From: Sporomusa acidovorans
GTDB lineage: Bacteria > Bacillota > Negativicutes > Sporomusales > Sporomusaceae
DNA: 64,000 nucleotides
NCBI RefSeq assembly: GCF_900101845.1
Contig: NZ_FNAM01000024.1
Location: 1 to 64,000, forward strand
Reading direction: 5' to 3'
The position numbers and the translations under genes were made by a program. Of this stretch, positions 36,782-50,756 are shown piece after piece (position 1 is the first letter of the stretch; each line of letters starts with the position of its first letter). Below the pieces are notes generated by a model. It searched no databases and was not told where the DNA came from. It saw only the letters and a list, made by a program, of their open reading frames with translations.

Positions 36782-39202
36782 TTAATCTTTTTTGTCTTCC
36801 TTATCTTCGGCAGCCTTGCTCAGTTTAATCAGGGTTTCGGTATACTCTTTAAGTTTTTGACCGACTAAGGCATTAACCGTGCCGGGTGGATAGGTTCCGC
36901 TGGCATCCGGTTTGCCGGCAGGTGTGCCTGTCAGGATTTCTATTCCCTGGTCGATGGTCTCTACCGGGTAAATGTGGAATTGTCCCTGGCGTACGGCCGC
37001 AATGACCTCATCATTTAAGGCTAAATTGCTGACATTTTGATAAGGGATCATGACTCCCTGCTTGCCGGTCAGCCCTTTTAGCTTGCATACGGAAAAGAAG
37101 CCTTCGATTTTTTCGGTCGCACCGCCGATTGGCTGAATCTCGCCCTTTTGATTGACTGAGCCGGTTATGGCAATGTACTGTTTTATCGGCAATTCAGAAA
37201 GGCTGGACAGGATGGCATAGAGTTCGGTGCTTGACGCGCTGTCGCCGTCTACCCCGTCATAGAGTTGTTCAAAGGTAAGACTAGCGGTCAGTGTCAGCGG
37301 CTGTTTCTGGGCATATTTCTGACCAAGATAGCCGCTTAAGGTCAGCACGCCTTTGGTATGACTGGTACCGCTGGTCTTGGTTTCGCGTTCGATGTTAACA
37401 ACACCGCTTTTGCCCAGATAGGTATTGGCCGTTATGCGGGAAGGCTTGCCAAACATGTACTCGCCCACCGAAAGTACGGCCAACCCATTGACTTGACCAA
37501 CCTTTTCCCCTTCGGTATCGATCAGGAGATGCCCTTCGGCAAACATTTCCTGGAGACGTTCTTCATACTTGTTGGCGCGGTAGCGTTTTTCTTCAATCGC
37601 TTTCTTGATATGAGCGTCCGTAACAATCTGGCTGTTATCCATAGTGGCCCAAACATCGGCCTCACAAAGTATTTCCACAATATCATTAAAGCGCGTTGTC
37701 AGCTTGGTTTGCGTACCGGTCAGGCGCGAGCTGTATTCAACAACCCGGGCAACTGCCGACCTGTCAAAATGCTTAAGTTTTTCCCGGCTGACGGTAGAGC
37801 TGATGAAGCCGGCCAATTTCTGAATGTTGCCGGGATTATTCTCCATAATCACATCAAAATCGGCATGGGCCTTGAATAATTTCCGGAAGTCCTCATCATA
37901 GTTGTACAGGAGCTGATAAATGTATGGGTTGCCGATGAGCACGACTTTCACATGAATGGGAATGGGCTCAGGTTTCAGTGAGGCCATCGCGAGTACGCCA
38001 TACTGCTCGCCTAAATTTTCTATTTGAAGTTTTTTGGTCTTAAGTACCCGTTTGAGGGCTTCCCAGGCGCCTACATTTGTCAGCACATCACGGGCATTTA
38101 AGATTAAGTAGCCGCCGTTCGCCTTATGCAGCGCACCCGGTTTAATCATAGTGTAGTCGGTGCTGACCACTCCCATGCGGGTTTCATATTCGGCCCGGCC
38201 GATTAAATTGTAATAAGTGGGGTTGATTTCCACTACAACAGGTGCCCCCTGGGTCTCACGGTGATCGACCAGGAGATTGACATTATACTTATCTTTGGCA
38301 TCCTGGGCAGGACGTTTAAAGAAAGCCAGCGGGTTGTTATCTTCTTCCGGTTGCGGCTTAAACTCGTTAATGTTTTTGGAAACATCCTGTTTGATTGCTT
38401 CCAGGTAATCAACGACAGTCTTATGGCCAGCATATTTTTCTTTAAGCTCATCAATCAAGTGGCCGGCGGCAAATAAGCCGATTTTGATATCAAGCTGTTT
38501 TAATTCTTCGCGGGTTGCCCGTTCCAAAAGCTGAATGCGCCGTACAACATCCATTCCTTTTTCGTGGACCGCCATTAAGTTCTTTTCAATCGCTTCCCGC
38601 TTTTCCTTCTCAAGATGCTGAAAATCCTCGGGCGCCAAGGCCTTACCTTCCAGCATCGGCACGCCGACAAAGCCGGTGGAACTCCACTGGGGAGAAATCC
38701 CCTGGGATTCGGCATATTGCGTAAATTCTTCCACCATAACCGAGCGCTGTTCCTGATATTGTTTTACCAGCCCGGATTTAGCCTGCTCATAGCCTTCGCT
38801 GCTAAATACTTTGGGAATGTCGGTTTTCAAGCCCTCAACAAGTTCTTGCACGTCTTGTTTGAAAGTATATCCCATACCGGCAGGCAAGGCTAAAGCAATA
38901 GGTTGCCCGGGGGTTTCCAAATTATTTACATAGCACCAGTCATAAGGTAATTCCTGTTGACTGGCCACTTTCTTTACGGCTGCCTCTGCATAGGTAATTT
39001 TCCCCGTGCCGACCAGGCCGGACATGAAGATATTATAGCCGGGATTTTTGGTAAAAAGCCCAAATTCCACCGCCTTTACGGCCCGTTCCTGGCCAATCAT
39101 GACTTCCAGTGGTGGTACGGTTTCGGTTGTGGCAAATGTAAAAGCCGATTCATCACAGTTAAAGCGGAGTTTTTCGACCGGCAATTCCTGACTAATGGTC
39201 AT
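36782..39202 (-). CDS. LonB-like ATP-dependent protease (S16 family)
   Basis: An 806-residue protein with a P-loop (SGLVGTGKITYAEA, about residue 60-73), an internal coiled region, an AAA+ core containing NGGYLILNARDVL (Walker B region, about 350), and a C-terminal Lon protease domain with Ser in DGDSASSTE and Lys in GGATEKIEGF (about residue 650-700). This is the COG1067 architecture, distinct from bacterial LonA because it lacks the LonA N-domain. The P-loop has Ile where Thr/Ser normally follows GK, a substitution worth noting. Start at 39202 after GGGAGG. Probably degrades misfolded or regulatory proteins in the cytoplasm. Confidence 0.85.
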   Translation of the reverse strand: MTISQELPVEKLRFNCDESAFTFATTETVPPLEVMIGQERAVKAVEFGLFTKNPGYNIFMSGLVGTGKITYAEAAVKKVASQQELPYDWCYVNNLETPGQPIALALPAGMGYTFKQDVQELVEGLKTDIPKVFSSEGYEQAKSGLVKQYQEQRSVMVEEFTQYAESQGISPQWSSTGFVGVPMLEGKALAPEDFQHLEKEKREAIEKNLMAVHEKGMDVVRRIQLLERATREELKQLDIKIGLFAAGHLIDELKEKYAGHKTVVDYLEAIKQDVSKNINEFKPQPEEDNNPLAFFKRPAQDAKDKYNVNLLVDHRETQGAPVVVEINPTYYNLIGRAEYETRMGVVSTDYTMIKPGALHKANGGYLILNARDVLTNVGAWEALKRVLKTKKLQIENLGEQYGVLAMASLKPEPIPIHVKVVLIGNPYIYQLLYNYDEDFRKLFKAHADFDVIMENNPGNIQKLAGFISSTVSREKLKHFDRSAVARVVEYSSRLTGTQTKLTTRFNDIVEILCEADVWATMDNSQIVTDAHIKKAIEEKRYRANKYEERLQEMFAEGHLLIDTEGEKVGQVNGLAVLSVGEYMFGKPSRITANTYLGKSGVVNIERETKTSGTSHTKGVLTLSGYLGQKYAQKQPLTLTASLTFEQLYDGVDGDSASSTELYAILSSLSELPIKQYIAITGSVNQKGEIQPIGGATEKIEGFFSVCKLKGLTGKQGVMIPYQNVSNLALNDEVIAAVRQGQFHIYPVETIDQGIEILTGTPAGKPDASGTYPPGTVNALVGQKLKEYTETLIKLSKAAEDKEDKKD

Positions 39203-39294
39203 GAAAAAGAGTCCTCCCTTTACAATTCATTTACCTAAAGAAATATGCAGACTTTTCCATATACATGTTTCTACTGTCTGCTGAAAAAATCCTG

Positions 39295-39969
39295 CTACAC
39301 TAAGGGAACACCAAAATACATCATGACAATCTTACTGGTATTAATAAAAGAGTGGGCTGTAATCGCCGTGAGCAGAGAACCGGTCCAAACATACAAGAGG
39401 GCAAAGCCAATACCCACAATCATCATCTCGACCAGCCAATAGGCGTTGAAATGAAAAAGGGCAAAAATAGCGGCGCTGAGTAGTGCCCCGCCCCATAGTC
39501 CCCACTTGTCCTTAAGCGGCAAAAAGGTAAACAGGCGATACAGGATTTCCTCTGTTACCGGCGCCGCAACACTGGCCAGGAACAACGGCAGAATCAGCTG
39601 CTGCCAGGATAAAGCCGCCTGTACCTGCGCGACTATCGGGTGCTGCGCTGGCGAAACCAACAGCATGGTGGTATAGATCCGTTCGCTGTATAGGCTGATC
39701 AAAAGCAGAACGGCCCCGCCAGCCACTCCCTTCAGCACATTGGTCCCCCAATTGTTGAGTGAAAGTCCCAGCGCCGCCAAATCACCCTTGGTATGACGGA
39801 CTGTCCATAATACCAGTGCCAGTACCAGCAGACGGTCAGTCATTTCAATTACGAACGGGCTGGCATTAAAAAACGACGGATAGACCAGCCGCACAAGCAG
39901 GACACCTGCAGCCAAGCGTAAAACGTGAACAGACAGTACGGCGCGCAAGTTCCAGGTGGCTTTTAACAT
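39295..39969 (-). CDS. CPBP family intramembrane metalloprotease
   Basis: A 224-residue multi-pass membrane protein (about six hydrophobic segments) with the CAAX/CPBP motifs APVTEEILYRLF (EExxxR, about residue 137-148), ALFHFNAYW (His, about 172) and AHSFINT near the C-terminus. Members process prenylated proteins or act in bacteriocin self-immunity; in Firmicutes most have no assigned substrate. Start at 39969 with AGAGG upstream. It sits alone between lonB and the gat operon. Confidence 0.85.
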   Translation of the reverse strand: MLKATWNLRAVLSVHVLRLAAGVLLVRLVYPSFFNASPFVIEMTDRLLVLALVLWTVRHTKGDLAALGLSLNNWGTNVLKGVAGGAVLLLISLYSERIYTTMLLVSPAQHPIVAQVQAALSWQQLILPLFLASVAAPVTEEILYRLFTFLPLKDKWGLWGGALLSAAIFALFHFNAYWLVEMMIVGIGFALLYVWTGSLLTAITAHSFINTSKIVMMYFGVPLV

Positions 39970-40029
39970 ATTGTCAACCTCTTTTTTAGGTGTTCAATAC
40001 CATTATGTGCGCTGCTAGCGGCTTTCATA

Positions 40030-40060
40030 CAAAAAAAAAGGACACGGCAAGCCGCGTCCT
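40030..40060 (-). terminator. Terminator of the gatCAB operon
   Basis: On the minus strand AGGACGCGGC / GCCGTGTCCT is followed by nine T residues; an excellent intrinsic terminator downstream of gatB. Confidence 0.9.
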
Positions 40061-40087
40061 GTCTGGCAATTTATGCAATTATAATGA

Positions 40088-41524
40088 TCAGGCTAACCGC
40101 TCTCTTAATAGTTTATTGACAAGTTCCGGATTAGCGCGGCCTTTGCTTTGTTTCATGACCTGGCCAACCAAAAAGCCGATCGCTTTTTGTTTGCCTGCTT
40201 TAAAATCGGCAACCGACTGCGGGTTGGCGGCAATGACACCTTCAACAATAGCGATAATGGCCCCCTCGTCGCTAATCTGAACAAGGCCTTGCTCCTTGAC
40301 AATGGTATCCGCATCCTTACCGCTGTTCCACATGCCTTCAAATACGGTTTTGGCGATCTTACCGGAAATCGTCCCTTTGGCAATCAGGCCGATCAGGCCG
40401 GCGAGTTTTTCTGCCGTAACCGGGCACTCTGCCACTGGTATGTTAGCCGCATTCAGATGTTTGGATACCTCGCCCATCAGCCAGTTAGCAGCCGTTTTGG
40501 CATCCGCCCCGGCTTTGACGGTAGCGTCATAGTAATCGGCCATCTCCCGGCTGGCAGTAATCGTTTCGGCATCATAGGCCGACAGGCCATGATCGGCCAT
40601 CAGCCTGGTTTTACGGGCGTCAGGCATTTCGGGTAAACTCGCCCGGATGCCCTCTACCTTGGCTGGGTCAACGACAATGGGAACAAGTTCAGGTTCTGGG
40701 AAATAGCGGTAGTCATGGGCTTGTTCTTTACTGCGCATGGACAGGGTTACGCCCTTATTTTCATCCCAGGTGCGGGTTTCCTGAATCACCCGTCCCCCCT
40801 CATCCAGGATTTCCGTCTGGCGTTCGACTTCATATTCAAGGCCGCGCAATACAGACCGGAAGGAGTTGATATTTTTCAATTCGGCTTTGGTGCCGAAAGT
40901 CTCAGTACCTACAGGACGGAGCGAAATATTGGCATCACAGCGCAGGCTGCCTTCCTCCATCTTGCAGTCAGACACATCAATATATTGAAGAATACTCTTC
41001 ATTTTTTCCAAATAGGCTTTGGCTTCTTCGGGAGATCTGAGATCCGGCTCAGACACGATTTCGATCAGCGGCACGCCGGTGCGGTTATAATCGACCAGGG
41101 CGTAATCGCTGTTATTGATGGTGCCGGAGTGCACCAGTTTGCCGGCGTCTTCCTCCATGTGCACACGCGTGATGCCAATACGCTTGGTCTCACCGTTGAC
41201 TTCAATATCCAGATAGCCGTCAACCGCGATAGGCAGGTCATATTGCGAGGTTTGGTAATTTTTGGGCAGGTCCGGGTAATAATAATTTTTGCGGTCAAAT
41301 TTACTGAACGGCAGGATTTTGCAGTTGAGGGCCAGTCCGGCACGAATGGCAAATTCCACAACTTTTTCGTTCACAACCGGCAATACTCCGGGAAGTCCTA
41401 AACAAACCGGACATACATTGGTGTTTTGGTCAGCACCGAATTGTGTGCTGCACCCGCAGAATATTTTGGATTTCGTCTTGAGTTCCGAATGGACTTCAAG
41501 TCCAATGACTGTTTCATAATTCAT
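40088..41524 (-). CDS. gatB: Aspartyl/glutamyl-tRNA amidotransferase subunit B
   Basis: GatB phosphorylates and then amidates mischarged Glu-tRNA(Gln) or Asp-tRNA(Asn) with ammonia from GatA. The start is ATG 41524 ([15 protein letters not shown]), behind GGGGGAGGG; the longer frame to 41758 is only overlap with gatA. Visible features include the CGCSTQFGA metal-site segment, [22 protein letters not shown] and the C-terminal YqeY-like tail with [17 protein letters not shown]. About 478 residues, normal for the family. Last gene of the gatC-gatA-gatB operon, four bases after the gatA stop. Confidence 0.97.
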   Translation of the reverse strand: MNYETVIGLEVHSELKTKSKIFCGCSTQFGADQNTNVCPVCLGLPGVLPVVNEKVVEFAIRAGLALNCKILPFSKFDRKNYYYPDLPKNYQTSQYDLPIAVDGYLDIEVNGETKRIGITRVHMEEDAGKLVHSGTINNSDYALVDYNRTGVPLIEIVSEPDLRSPEEAKAYLEKMKSILQYIDVSDCKMEEGSLRCDANISLRPVGTETFGTKAELKNINSFRSVLRGLEYEVERQTEILDEGGRVIQETRTWDENKGVTLSMRSKEQAHDYRYFPEPELVPIVVDPAKVEGIRASLPEMPDARKTRLMADHGLSAYDAETITASREMADYYDATVKAGADAKTAANWLMGEVSKHLNAANIPVAECPVTAEKLAGLIGLIAKGTISGKIAKTVFEGMWNSGKDADTIVKEQGLVQISDEGAIIAIVEGVIAANPQSVADFKAGKQKAIGFLVGQVMKQSKGRANPELVNKLLRERLA

Positions 41525-41528
41525 GGCA

Positions 41529-42989
41529 TTAACCCTCCCCCAGCGGCGCGAAACGCGTATGATAATCATTAGCCTGCTCAAAGGCGTAAGCCGCTTGGAT
41601 AATGGTGGCTTCGGCCAATGGTTTGCCGATAATCTGCATACCGATAGGCATGCCGTCGGCAAAGCCGCAGGGAAGCGAGATGCCGGGAAGTCCGGCCAAA
41701 TTAATGGGGATGGTGCAGACATCCTGCAAATACATGGCCAACGGATCGCTGAGTTCACCGATTTTGAAAGCCGTTGTCGGCGCTGTTGGCGTAATCAGCA
41801 CATCGACTGCGGCAAAGGCCTTGTCAAAATCTTGTTTGACTAGCGTGCGTACTTGCAGCGCCTTGAGGTAATAGGCGTCATAATAACCTGAGCTTAGGGC
41901 ATAGGTGCCGAGCATAACGCGGCGTTTTACCTCCGGACCGAACCCCTCGCTGCGGGATTTTTTGTACATCTCCACAATATCGCTGCCCGGCGCGCGGTGG
42001 CCAAAACCAACCCCGTCATAGCGGGCCAGGTTGGAGCTGGCTTCCGCCGGGGCAATCAGGTAGTAAGCCGGCAATGCATACTCGGTGTGCGGCAATGATA
42101 CTTCCCTGACTTCGGCCCCCATCGCCGTCAGTTGCGCAACCGCCTTTTTGATCGCAGCGGCAACTTCCGGCTGAATGCCGGTGCCGAAATATTCTTGGGG
42201 CAGGCCGATTTTAAGCCCTTTAACGTCCTTTACCAACGCCTTGGTATAATCGGGAACCGCGGCATTAATCGAGGTGGAATCTTTGCCGTCATGCCCGGCA
42301 ATCGCATTCAGCACAAGGGCACTGTCGGTAACATCGCGGGTAATGGGCCCAATTTGATCCAGGGAAGACGCGTAAGCAACCAACCCGTAACGGGATACGC
42401 GGCCATAGGTAGGCTTGAGGCCGACATTGCCGCAATAGGCGGCCGGTTGACGGATCGAGCCGCCGGTATCAGAACCAAGTGCCCAAATCGCCTGGCCTGC
42501 TGCCACCGCCGAAGCGGAACCGCCGCTTGAACCACCGGGAACTCTGTCGGTGTCCCAGGGGTTATGAGTTACAAAAAAACCGGAATTCTCGGTGGAGCCG
42601 CCCATGGCAAATTCGTCACAATTGGCTTTGCCGGTCAGCACGGCAGCCTGCGCGGCCAGTTTGTCTACTACGGTGGCATCATACGGGGGAACAAAGTTAG
42701 CCAGAATCTTGGATGCACAGGTCGTCTTAATGCCTTTGGTGCAAATATTATCTTTCAGTGCCCCGGGAATACCGGCAAGCGGTGCCACGGCTTCCCCCCG
42801 CGCTATTTTGGCGTCAACGGCGGCAGCCTGCGCCATTGCCTGTTCTCTGGTCTCGGTTATGTACGAACGTATTTTAGGTTCGACAGCGTCTGTCCGGGCA
42901 AATACAGCTTTGGCCAGTTCGACGGCTGATATCTCTTTTTTGCTCAACCGTTCATGCAGCGCATGAATAGTTTGTTTAAATAATTCCAC
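41529..42989 (-). CDS. gatA: Aspartyl/glutamyl-tRNA amidotransferase subunit A
   Basis: A glutaminase subunit of the amidase-signature family, 486 residues. The catalytic Ser-cisSer-Lys triad is visible as Lys in [11 protein letters not shown] (about 79), cis-Ser in [13 protein letters not shown] (about 152) and Ser in [12 protein letters not shown] (about 178). It starts at GTG 42989 after GGGAGG. It frees ammonia from glutamine and channels it to GatB. The operon order C-A-B is the usual one. Confidence 0.97.
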   Translation of the reverse strand: MELFKQTIHALHERLSKKEISAVELAKAVFARTDAVEPKIRSYITETREQAMAQAAAVDAKIARGEAVAPLAGIPGALKDNICTKGIKTTCASKILANFVPPYDATVVDKLAAQAAVLTGKANCDEFAMGGSTENSGFFVTHNPWDTDRVPGGSSGGSASAVAAGQAIWALGSDTGGSIRQPAAYCGNVGLKPTYGRVSRYGLVAYASSLDQIGPITRDVTDSALVLNAIAGHDGKDSTSINAAVPDYTKALVKDVKGLKIGLPQEYFGTGIQPEVAAAIKKAVAQLTAMGAEVREVSLPHTEYALPAYYLIAPAEASSNLARYDGVGFGHRAPGSDIVEMYKKSRSEGFGPEVKRRVMLGTYALSSGYYDAYYLKALQVRTLVKQDFDKAFAAVDVLITPTAPTTAFKIGELSDPLAMYLQDVCTIPINLAGLPGISLPCGFADGMPIGMQIIGKPLAEATIIQAAYAFEQANDYHTRFAPLGEG

Positions 42990-43009
42990 GTAGTTTAGCC
43001 TCCCATCCC

Positions 43010-43300
43010 TTAGCCTTCAATTACCTTCGGCACTTTGAAGTAGCCGTCTTCCGCCTCTGGCGCATTGGCTAACGCCAATTCTCGCGGCAGTGAAGGCTTC
43101 ACTTCATCAGGCCGCATAACATTTTTTAGCGGTAAAACATGAGCCGTTGGCTCAATGCCTTTTGTATCCAGTTTATTGAGGATGTCGGCATATTCCAATA
43201 TAGCATTAAGCTGGCCGGAGTAAGCGTCCAGTTCCTCTGCCGTCATCTCGAGCCGCGACAATAGGGCCACATCTTCAACATTTTGACGGGTTATTTTCAC
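43010..43300 (-). CDS. gatC: Aspartyl/glutamyl-tRNA amidotransferase subunit C
   Basis: The 96-residue linker subunit, with the typical opening [19 protein letters not shown] and the C-terminal [20 protein letters not shown]. It wraps around GatA and stabilises GatA-GatB contact. GTG start at 43300 behind GGAAGGTG. First gene of the operon. Confidence 0.95.
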   Translation of the reverse strand: MKITRQNVEDVALLSRLEMTAEELDAYSGQLNAILEYADILNKLDTKGIEPTAHVLPLKNVMRPDEVKPSLPRELALANAPEAEDGYFKVPKVIEG

Positions 43301-43355
43301 AGTATCACCTTCCTAAAAGCAAAATGTGCCAATATTTTTAATAAAAGATATTATA

Positions 43356-47851
<4,496 letters not shown>

Positions 47852-47928
47852 AACTTCCTCCCGGTGTTAAATAGGGTAAACATGAATATTTTCTCCATAC
47901 TTTTGTCTTTTCCTGTCATGGATAAGAA

Positions 47929-47952
47929 AAAAGCCTGCCGCAGCAGACTCTA
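47929..47952 (-). terminator. Terminator after the selenium/sulfur-type cluster
   Basis: GTCTGC TGCG GCAGGC on the minus strand, followed by TTTTTTC, ends the unit containing the DUF3343 gene. Confidence 0.75.
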
Positions 47953-47972
47953 ACGTAACATTCACGCTGATA

Positions 47973-48206
47973 TCAAAATGTTTGTACAAGTTTTACGCCT
48001 TTTTGCAACATGACAATACCTTTGGCACCCAAAAATTCGACAGCCCTGTCAACATCTTCTTCACGGACTTGCGCGGCTAAACCCTCACAGGAAGCGCTTA
48101 ACTCGCGTGGTATAGGCACGAGCTCAACGTTAATACCCTGTTCCTTTAACAATTTTTTGGCTCTAAATGCATGATAAACCGAAGGAAACGTAATTACACA
48201 ATTCAT
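47973..48206 (-). CDS. DUF3343 putative Se/S carrier protein
   Basis: A 77-residue protein with the DUF3343 opening (FPSVYHAFRAKKLLKEQGI) and a conserved Cys in ELSASCEGL (about 41). DUF3343 genes repeatedly occur with YedE and TusA/YedF-like genes, as here, in a cluster linked to selenium metabolism. It probably binds or relays reduced Se or S on that Cys (inference). The ribosome binding site is weak. It lies 83 bases after the TusA-like gene. Confidence 0.8.
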   Translation of the reverse strand: MNCVITFPSVYHAFRAKKLLKEQGINVELVPIPRELSASCEGLAAQVREEDVDRAVEFLGAKGIVMLQKGVKLVQTF

Positions 48207-48289
48207 AAACCCGACCCTTTCCCCATAGGCAAGCTCTATAAGATGTTGTCAATGCTGCCGGTTGTATAGTATATAGTACATTATCTGTT

Positions 48290-48496
48290 TTATTTGGATA
48301 TAGTAATCGTATACTCGCCGTTTGTCTCTGAATATTCTACCCGGAAGTTCTGTGACTTGGCAAATTTAATGATATTTTCCTTTGCCGGCGGTTCGTCAAC
48401 TAAAACAGTGACAGCATCTTTGCCGGATATCGCTTCTTTAGTTTTAATAAGCGGTATTGGACAACTTAAGCCTCGTAAATCTAGAACATTCGCCAT
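48290..48496 (-). CDS. TusA/SirA/YedF-like sulfurtransferase
   Basis: A 68-residue protein with the family CPxP signature (DLRGLSCPIPLI; Cys12) that carries persulfide or perselenide. It follows yedE immediately (6 bases) and has AAAGGAG upstream. In the YedE-YedF pairing the small protein is believed to receive the imported Se/S species. Confidence 0.9.
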   Translation of the reverse strand: MANVLDLRGLSCPIPLIKTKEAISGKDAVTVLVDEPPAKENIIKFAKSQNFRVEYSETNGEYTITISK

Positions 48497-48502
48497 AATT
48501 GA

Positions 48503-49573
48503 TCAAACTCCTTTACTTACCGGTACAAGTTTTTCTCGATAGGCATAGCCTAACGCAGCAACAATAACAATACCAGCTACCACGGCAATCTGGCCGTTAA
48601 TACCAACGCCCGCGGCCGAACCGGCAGCATTAAGATTATGAGCCACGCCGGCGCCGGCCAGCATGCCGAGTACACAAATCATCGCATCGATATTGCCTTC
48701 GCCTGCCATAATCATTTGGCGAAGCGGGCAGCCGCCTGCCAGCGTCGCGGCCAAACCTGTCAAAAACAGGCCAAAAAAATTCCAAACATGCATGGTATGG
48801 GACAGCGGCTGATTTTCAAAACCCAATTTAAAGAAACCGAAATAGAGATTGCCTGCCAAAGCGGCAAGAAACATCACGCCGTAGATTTTTAGCAGCGATG
48901 TATCACGAACCAACATAAAATCGCGGAAACCGCCGCTCAAACACATCCGGGTGCGTCCGGCCAATGCACCCGCTGCCAGGCCGGCAATCAGGCTGATGAT
49001 AATGGGCGCATGCATAGCTCCCGGCCCGTTAGCACTGAATTTTAAAAATCCCGCCCCGGTGCTAACAGCAATCAGCAATACTAACGCCGCCGCTGCCGCC
49101 AGATAACCGGTAATATTGCCGCTGCCGGTGTAAACGTGCGATCGACCCAGATTAAAGCCTTGTTTCAAAAAGACAACGCCAACGCCTATACCGGCAATAA
49201 AACCGGCCAGGGCCGTGAGACCATTCAGGTCGCCGCCGGCCACCCTTAAAATCGCCCGCAGCGGACAGCCTAAGAATACCAGCGCTCCCATCATCATAGC
49301 CATTCCCAAAATAAACCGGATCAGAGGATTAGAGCCGCCCCGCGGCCTGAACTCGCCGCTAAGCCGCGACAAACCGAATGCTCCCAGGATAAAACCAATA
49401 ATTTCCGGACGGGCATACTGCAGAGTAGCTACACTGTGAATGCCCAATGCGCCGGCGATATCGCGCAGTTGACAGGCAGCGCAAAAGCCATAATTGCCGG
49501 GATTGCCAAACTTAACCAGCAGCACTGCTCCCAAGCCAAAAACCACCCCTGTGATTGCAATTAGCCAATTCAC
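48503..49573 (-). CDS. yedE: YedE-family (YeeE/YedE) putative selenium transporter
   Basis: A 356-residue polytopic membrane protein with roughly ten hydrophobic segments. It has the repeated YeeE/YedE signature around conserved Cys residues: FLGCPLRAI (about 100), GRTRMCLSGGFRDF (about 208) and AGGCPLRQMI (about 280). These Cys line the thiosulfate path in the YeeE homologue. With TusA-like and DUF3343 partners the likely substrate is a selenium compound, but thiosulfate cannot be excluded. GTG start at 49573 after GAGGTGA. Divergent from a LysR regulator. Confidence 0.9.
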   Translation of the reverse strand: MNWLIAITGVVFGLGAVLLVKFGNPGNYGFCAACQLRDIAGALGIHSVATLQYARPEIIGFILGAFGLSRLSGEFRPRGGSNPLIRFILGMAMMMGALVFLGCPLRAILRVAGGDLNGLTALAGFIAGIGVGVVFLKQGFNLGRSHVYTGSGNITGYLAAAAALVLLIAVSTGAGFLKFSANGPGAMHAPIIISLIAGLAAGALAGRTRMCLSGGFRDFMLVRDTSLLKIYGVMFLAALAGNLYFGFFKLGFENQPLSHTMHVWNFFGLFLTGLAATLAGGCPLRQMIMAGEGNIDAMICVLGMLAGAGVAHNLNAAGSAAGVGINGQIAVVAGIVIVAALGYAYREKLVPVSKGV

Positions 49574-49726
49574 TTTATCACCTCATAGAAAATATTTTTA
49601 TTACATATATAAATATTGTATATTCGTAATAATATTCCTGCTAAATTAAAACGCCAACAGGAATATTTCTCTCTCTCTCCGAATTACATTACCTAATATG
49701 TTTGCATTAATAAGTGAGGTGAGCCC

Positions 49727-50626
49727 ATGTCTTATATTCAATCCTTAACCGTATTTTTGAACGTTGCCGAAGAGGGCAGCTTTTCCGCTGCAGCCAAAAA
49801 GCTGGAACTCACACAACCAACGGTGTCCTTTCATATTGACAATCTCGAAAAAAATTTTGGCTGCCCGCTGTTTACCCGGACATCCAAAGGAGTTTCTTTA
49901 ACCATATATGGTGAAAAACTTTTTGCCACGACCCGCACGATTAACGGCTTGATTTCTGAAACTCACAAAGAAATCCAAGCCATGTCGCAGGGTTCTGCCG
50001 GGCGGATACTGCTTGGTGCCAGCACCATTCCAGCCGACTATATCCTGCCGCCGCTGCTGGCAAAATTTTTACAAAAGCACCCAGGTCTCACGATTTCCCT
50101 GGTGACGGGAGACAGTCAAACCATTTTGGATAAATTTACTCAGGGTGAAATCCCCATTGCCGTAGTTGGCGCCAAACCGGAAGACGCCATTATGTGCCAG
50201 CCGCTTTGCCACGATAATCTCGTGCTTGCGGCTCACCCCGACTTTCGGGTGATTGCCCAAGGCAATGCCAAAGACTGGCTGCTTAAACTGCCGTTTATTT
50301 TACGTAAAAAATCTTCAGGCACAGCTCGTTCCGCTCTTGATGTACTGGCGCAGCTAGATATTTTCCCGGAGAAGCTCAATATTATTATGGAGGTAGACAG
50401 TAACCAAACGGTAAAAGCCGCCATGCTTAACAAAATCGGCGTCGGTTTTATCTCTGCCTGGGCCGTTGAAAATGAGCTTAAATCAGGCCGGCTTGTCGCT
50501 CTGCCGCTGCCTGGTCCGGCCATTATCCGCCAGTTTTATGCGATCAGCAGGCCCCCCCTGCAGCCCGCCTGCCTGGAATTGTTCTGGCAATACCTCACCC
50601 ACCCGGATAACACACCGACTACGTAA
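49727..50626 (+). CDS. LysR-family regulator beside the yedE cluster
   Basis: A 299-residue LTTR: winged HTH at residues 1-60 (NVAEEGSFSAAAKKLELTQP) and a periplasmic-binding-like effector domain from about 90. It is transcribed divergently from yedE with a 153-base shared promoter region, so it most likely controls the selenium/sulfur genes. Start at 49727 after GAGGTGAG. Confidence 0.88.
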   Translation: MSYIQSLTVFLNVAEEGSFSAAAKKLELTQPTVSFHIDNLEKNFGCPLFTRTSKGVSLTIYGEKLFATTRTINGLISETHKEIQAMSQGSAGRILLGASTIPADYILPPLLAKFLQKHPGLTISLVTGDSQTILDKFTQGEIPIAVVGAKPEDAIMCQPLCHDNLVLAAHPDFRVIAQGNAKDWLLKLPFILRKKSSGTARSALDVLAQLDIFPEKLNIIMEVDSNQTVKAAMLNKIGVGFISAWAVENELKSGRLVALPLPGPAIIRQFYAISRPPLQPACLELFWQYLTHPDNTPTT

Positions 50627-50662
50627 ATCCAACTGTAGATTTCATTTTAATATTCACTGATT

Positions 50663-50709
50663 TACCACAAGAACAAATGTTTGCAAAACATTTGTTCTTG
50701 TGGTATTCT
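50663..50709 (+). promoter_or_regulatory. LexA-like palindrome overlapping a sigma-A promoter
   Basis: A 20-bp inverted repeat (50663-50682 and 50686-50705, 3-base centre) holds GAACAAATGTTT in both arms. This fits the Firmicutes LexA box pattern GAAC-N4-GTTY. A promoter overlaps it: TTGCAA (50681-50686), 17-base spacer, TATTCT (50704-50709). The gene behind it encodes a presumed DNA-repair enzyme, which fits SOS control. Confidence 0.5.
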
Positions 50710-50756
50710 ATTTATGAAATTCATCGCTTACTGTAGATGTAAAGGAGCGGATGTAC

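Noticed and set aside
41524..41758. Extended start of gatB
   Set aside because: The extra 78 codons are a shadow of gat[13 protein letters not shown] at 41524 with a strong ribosome binding site is the family's normal start.
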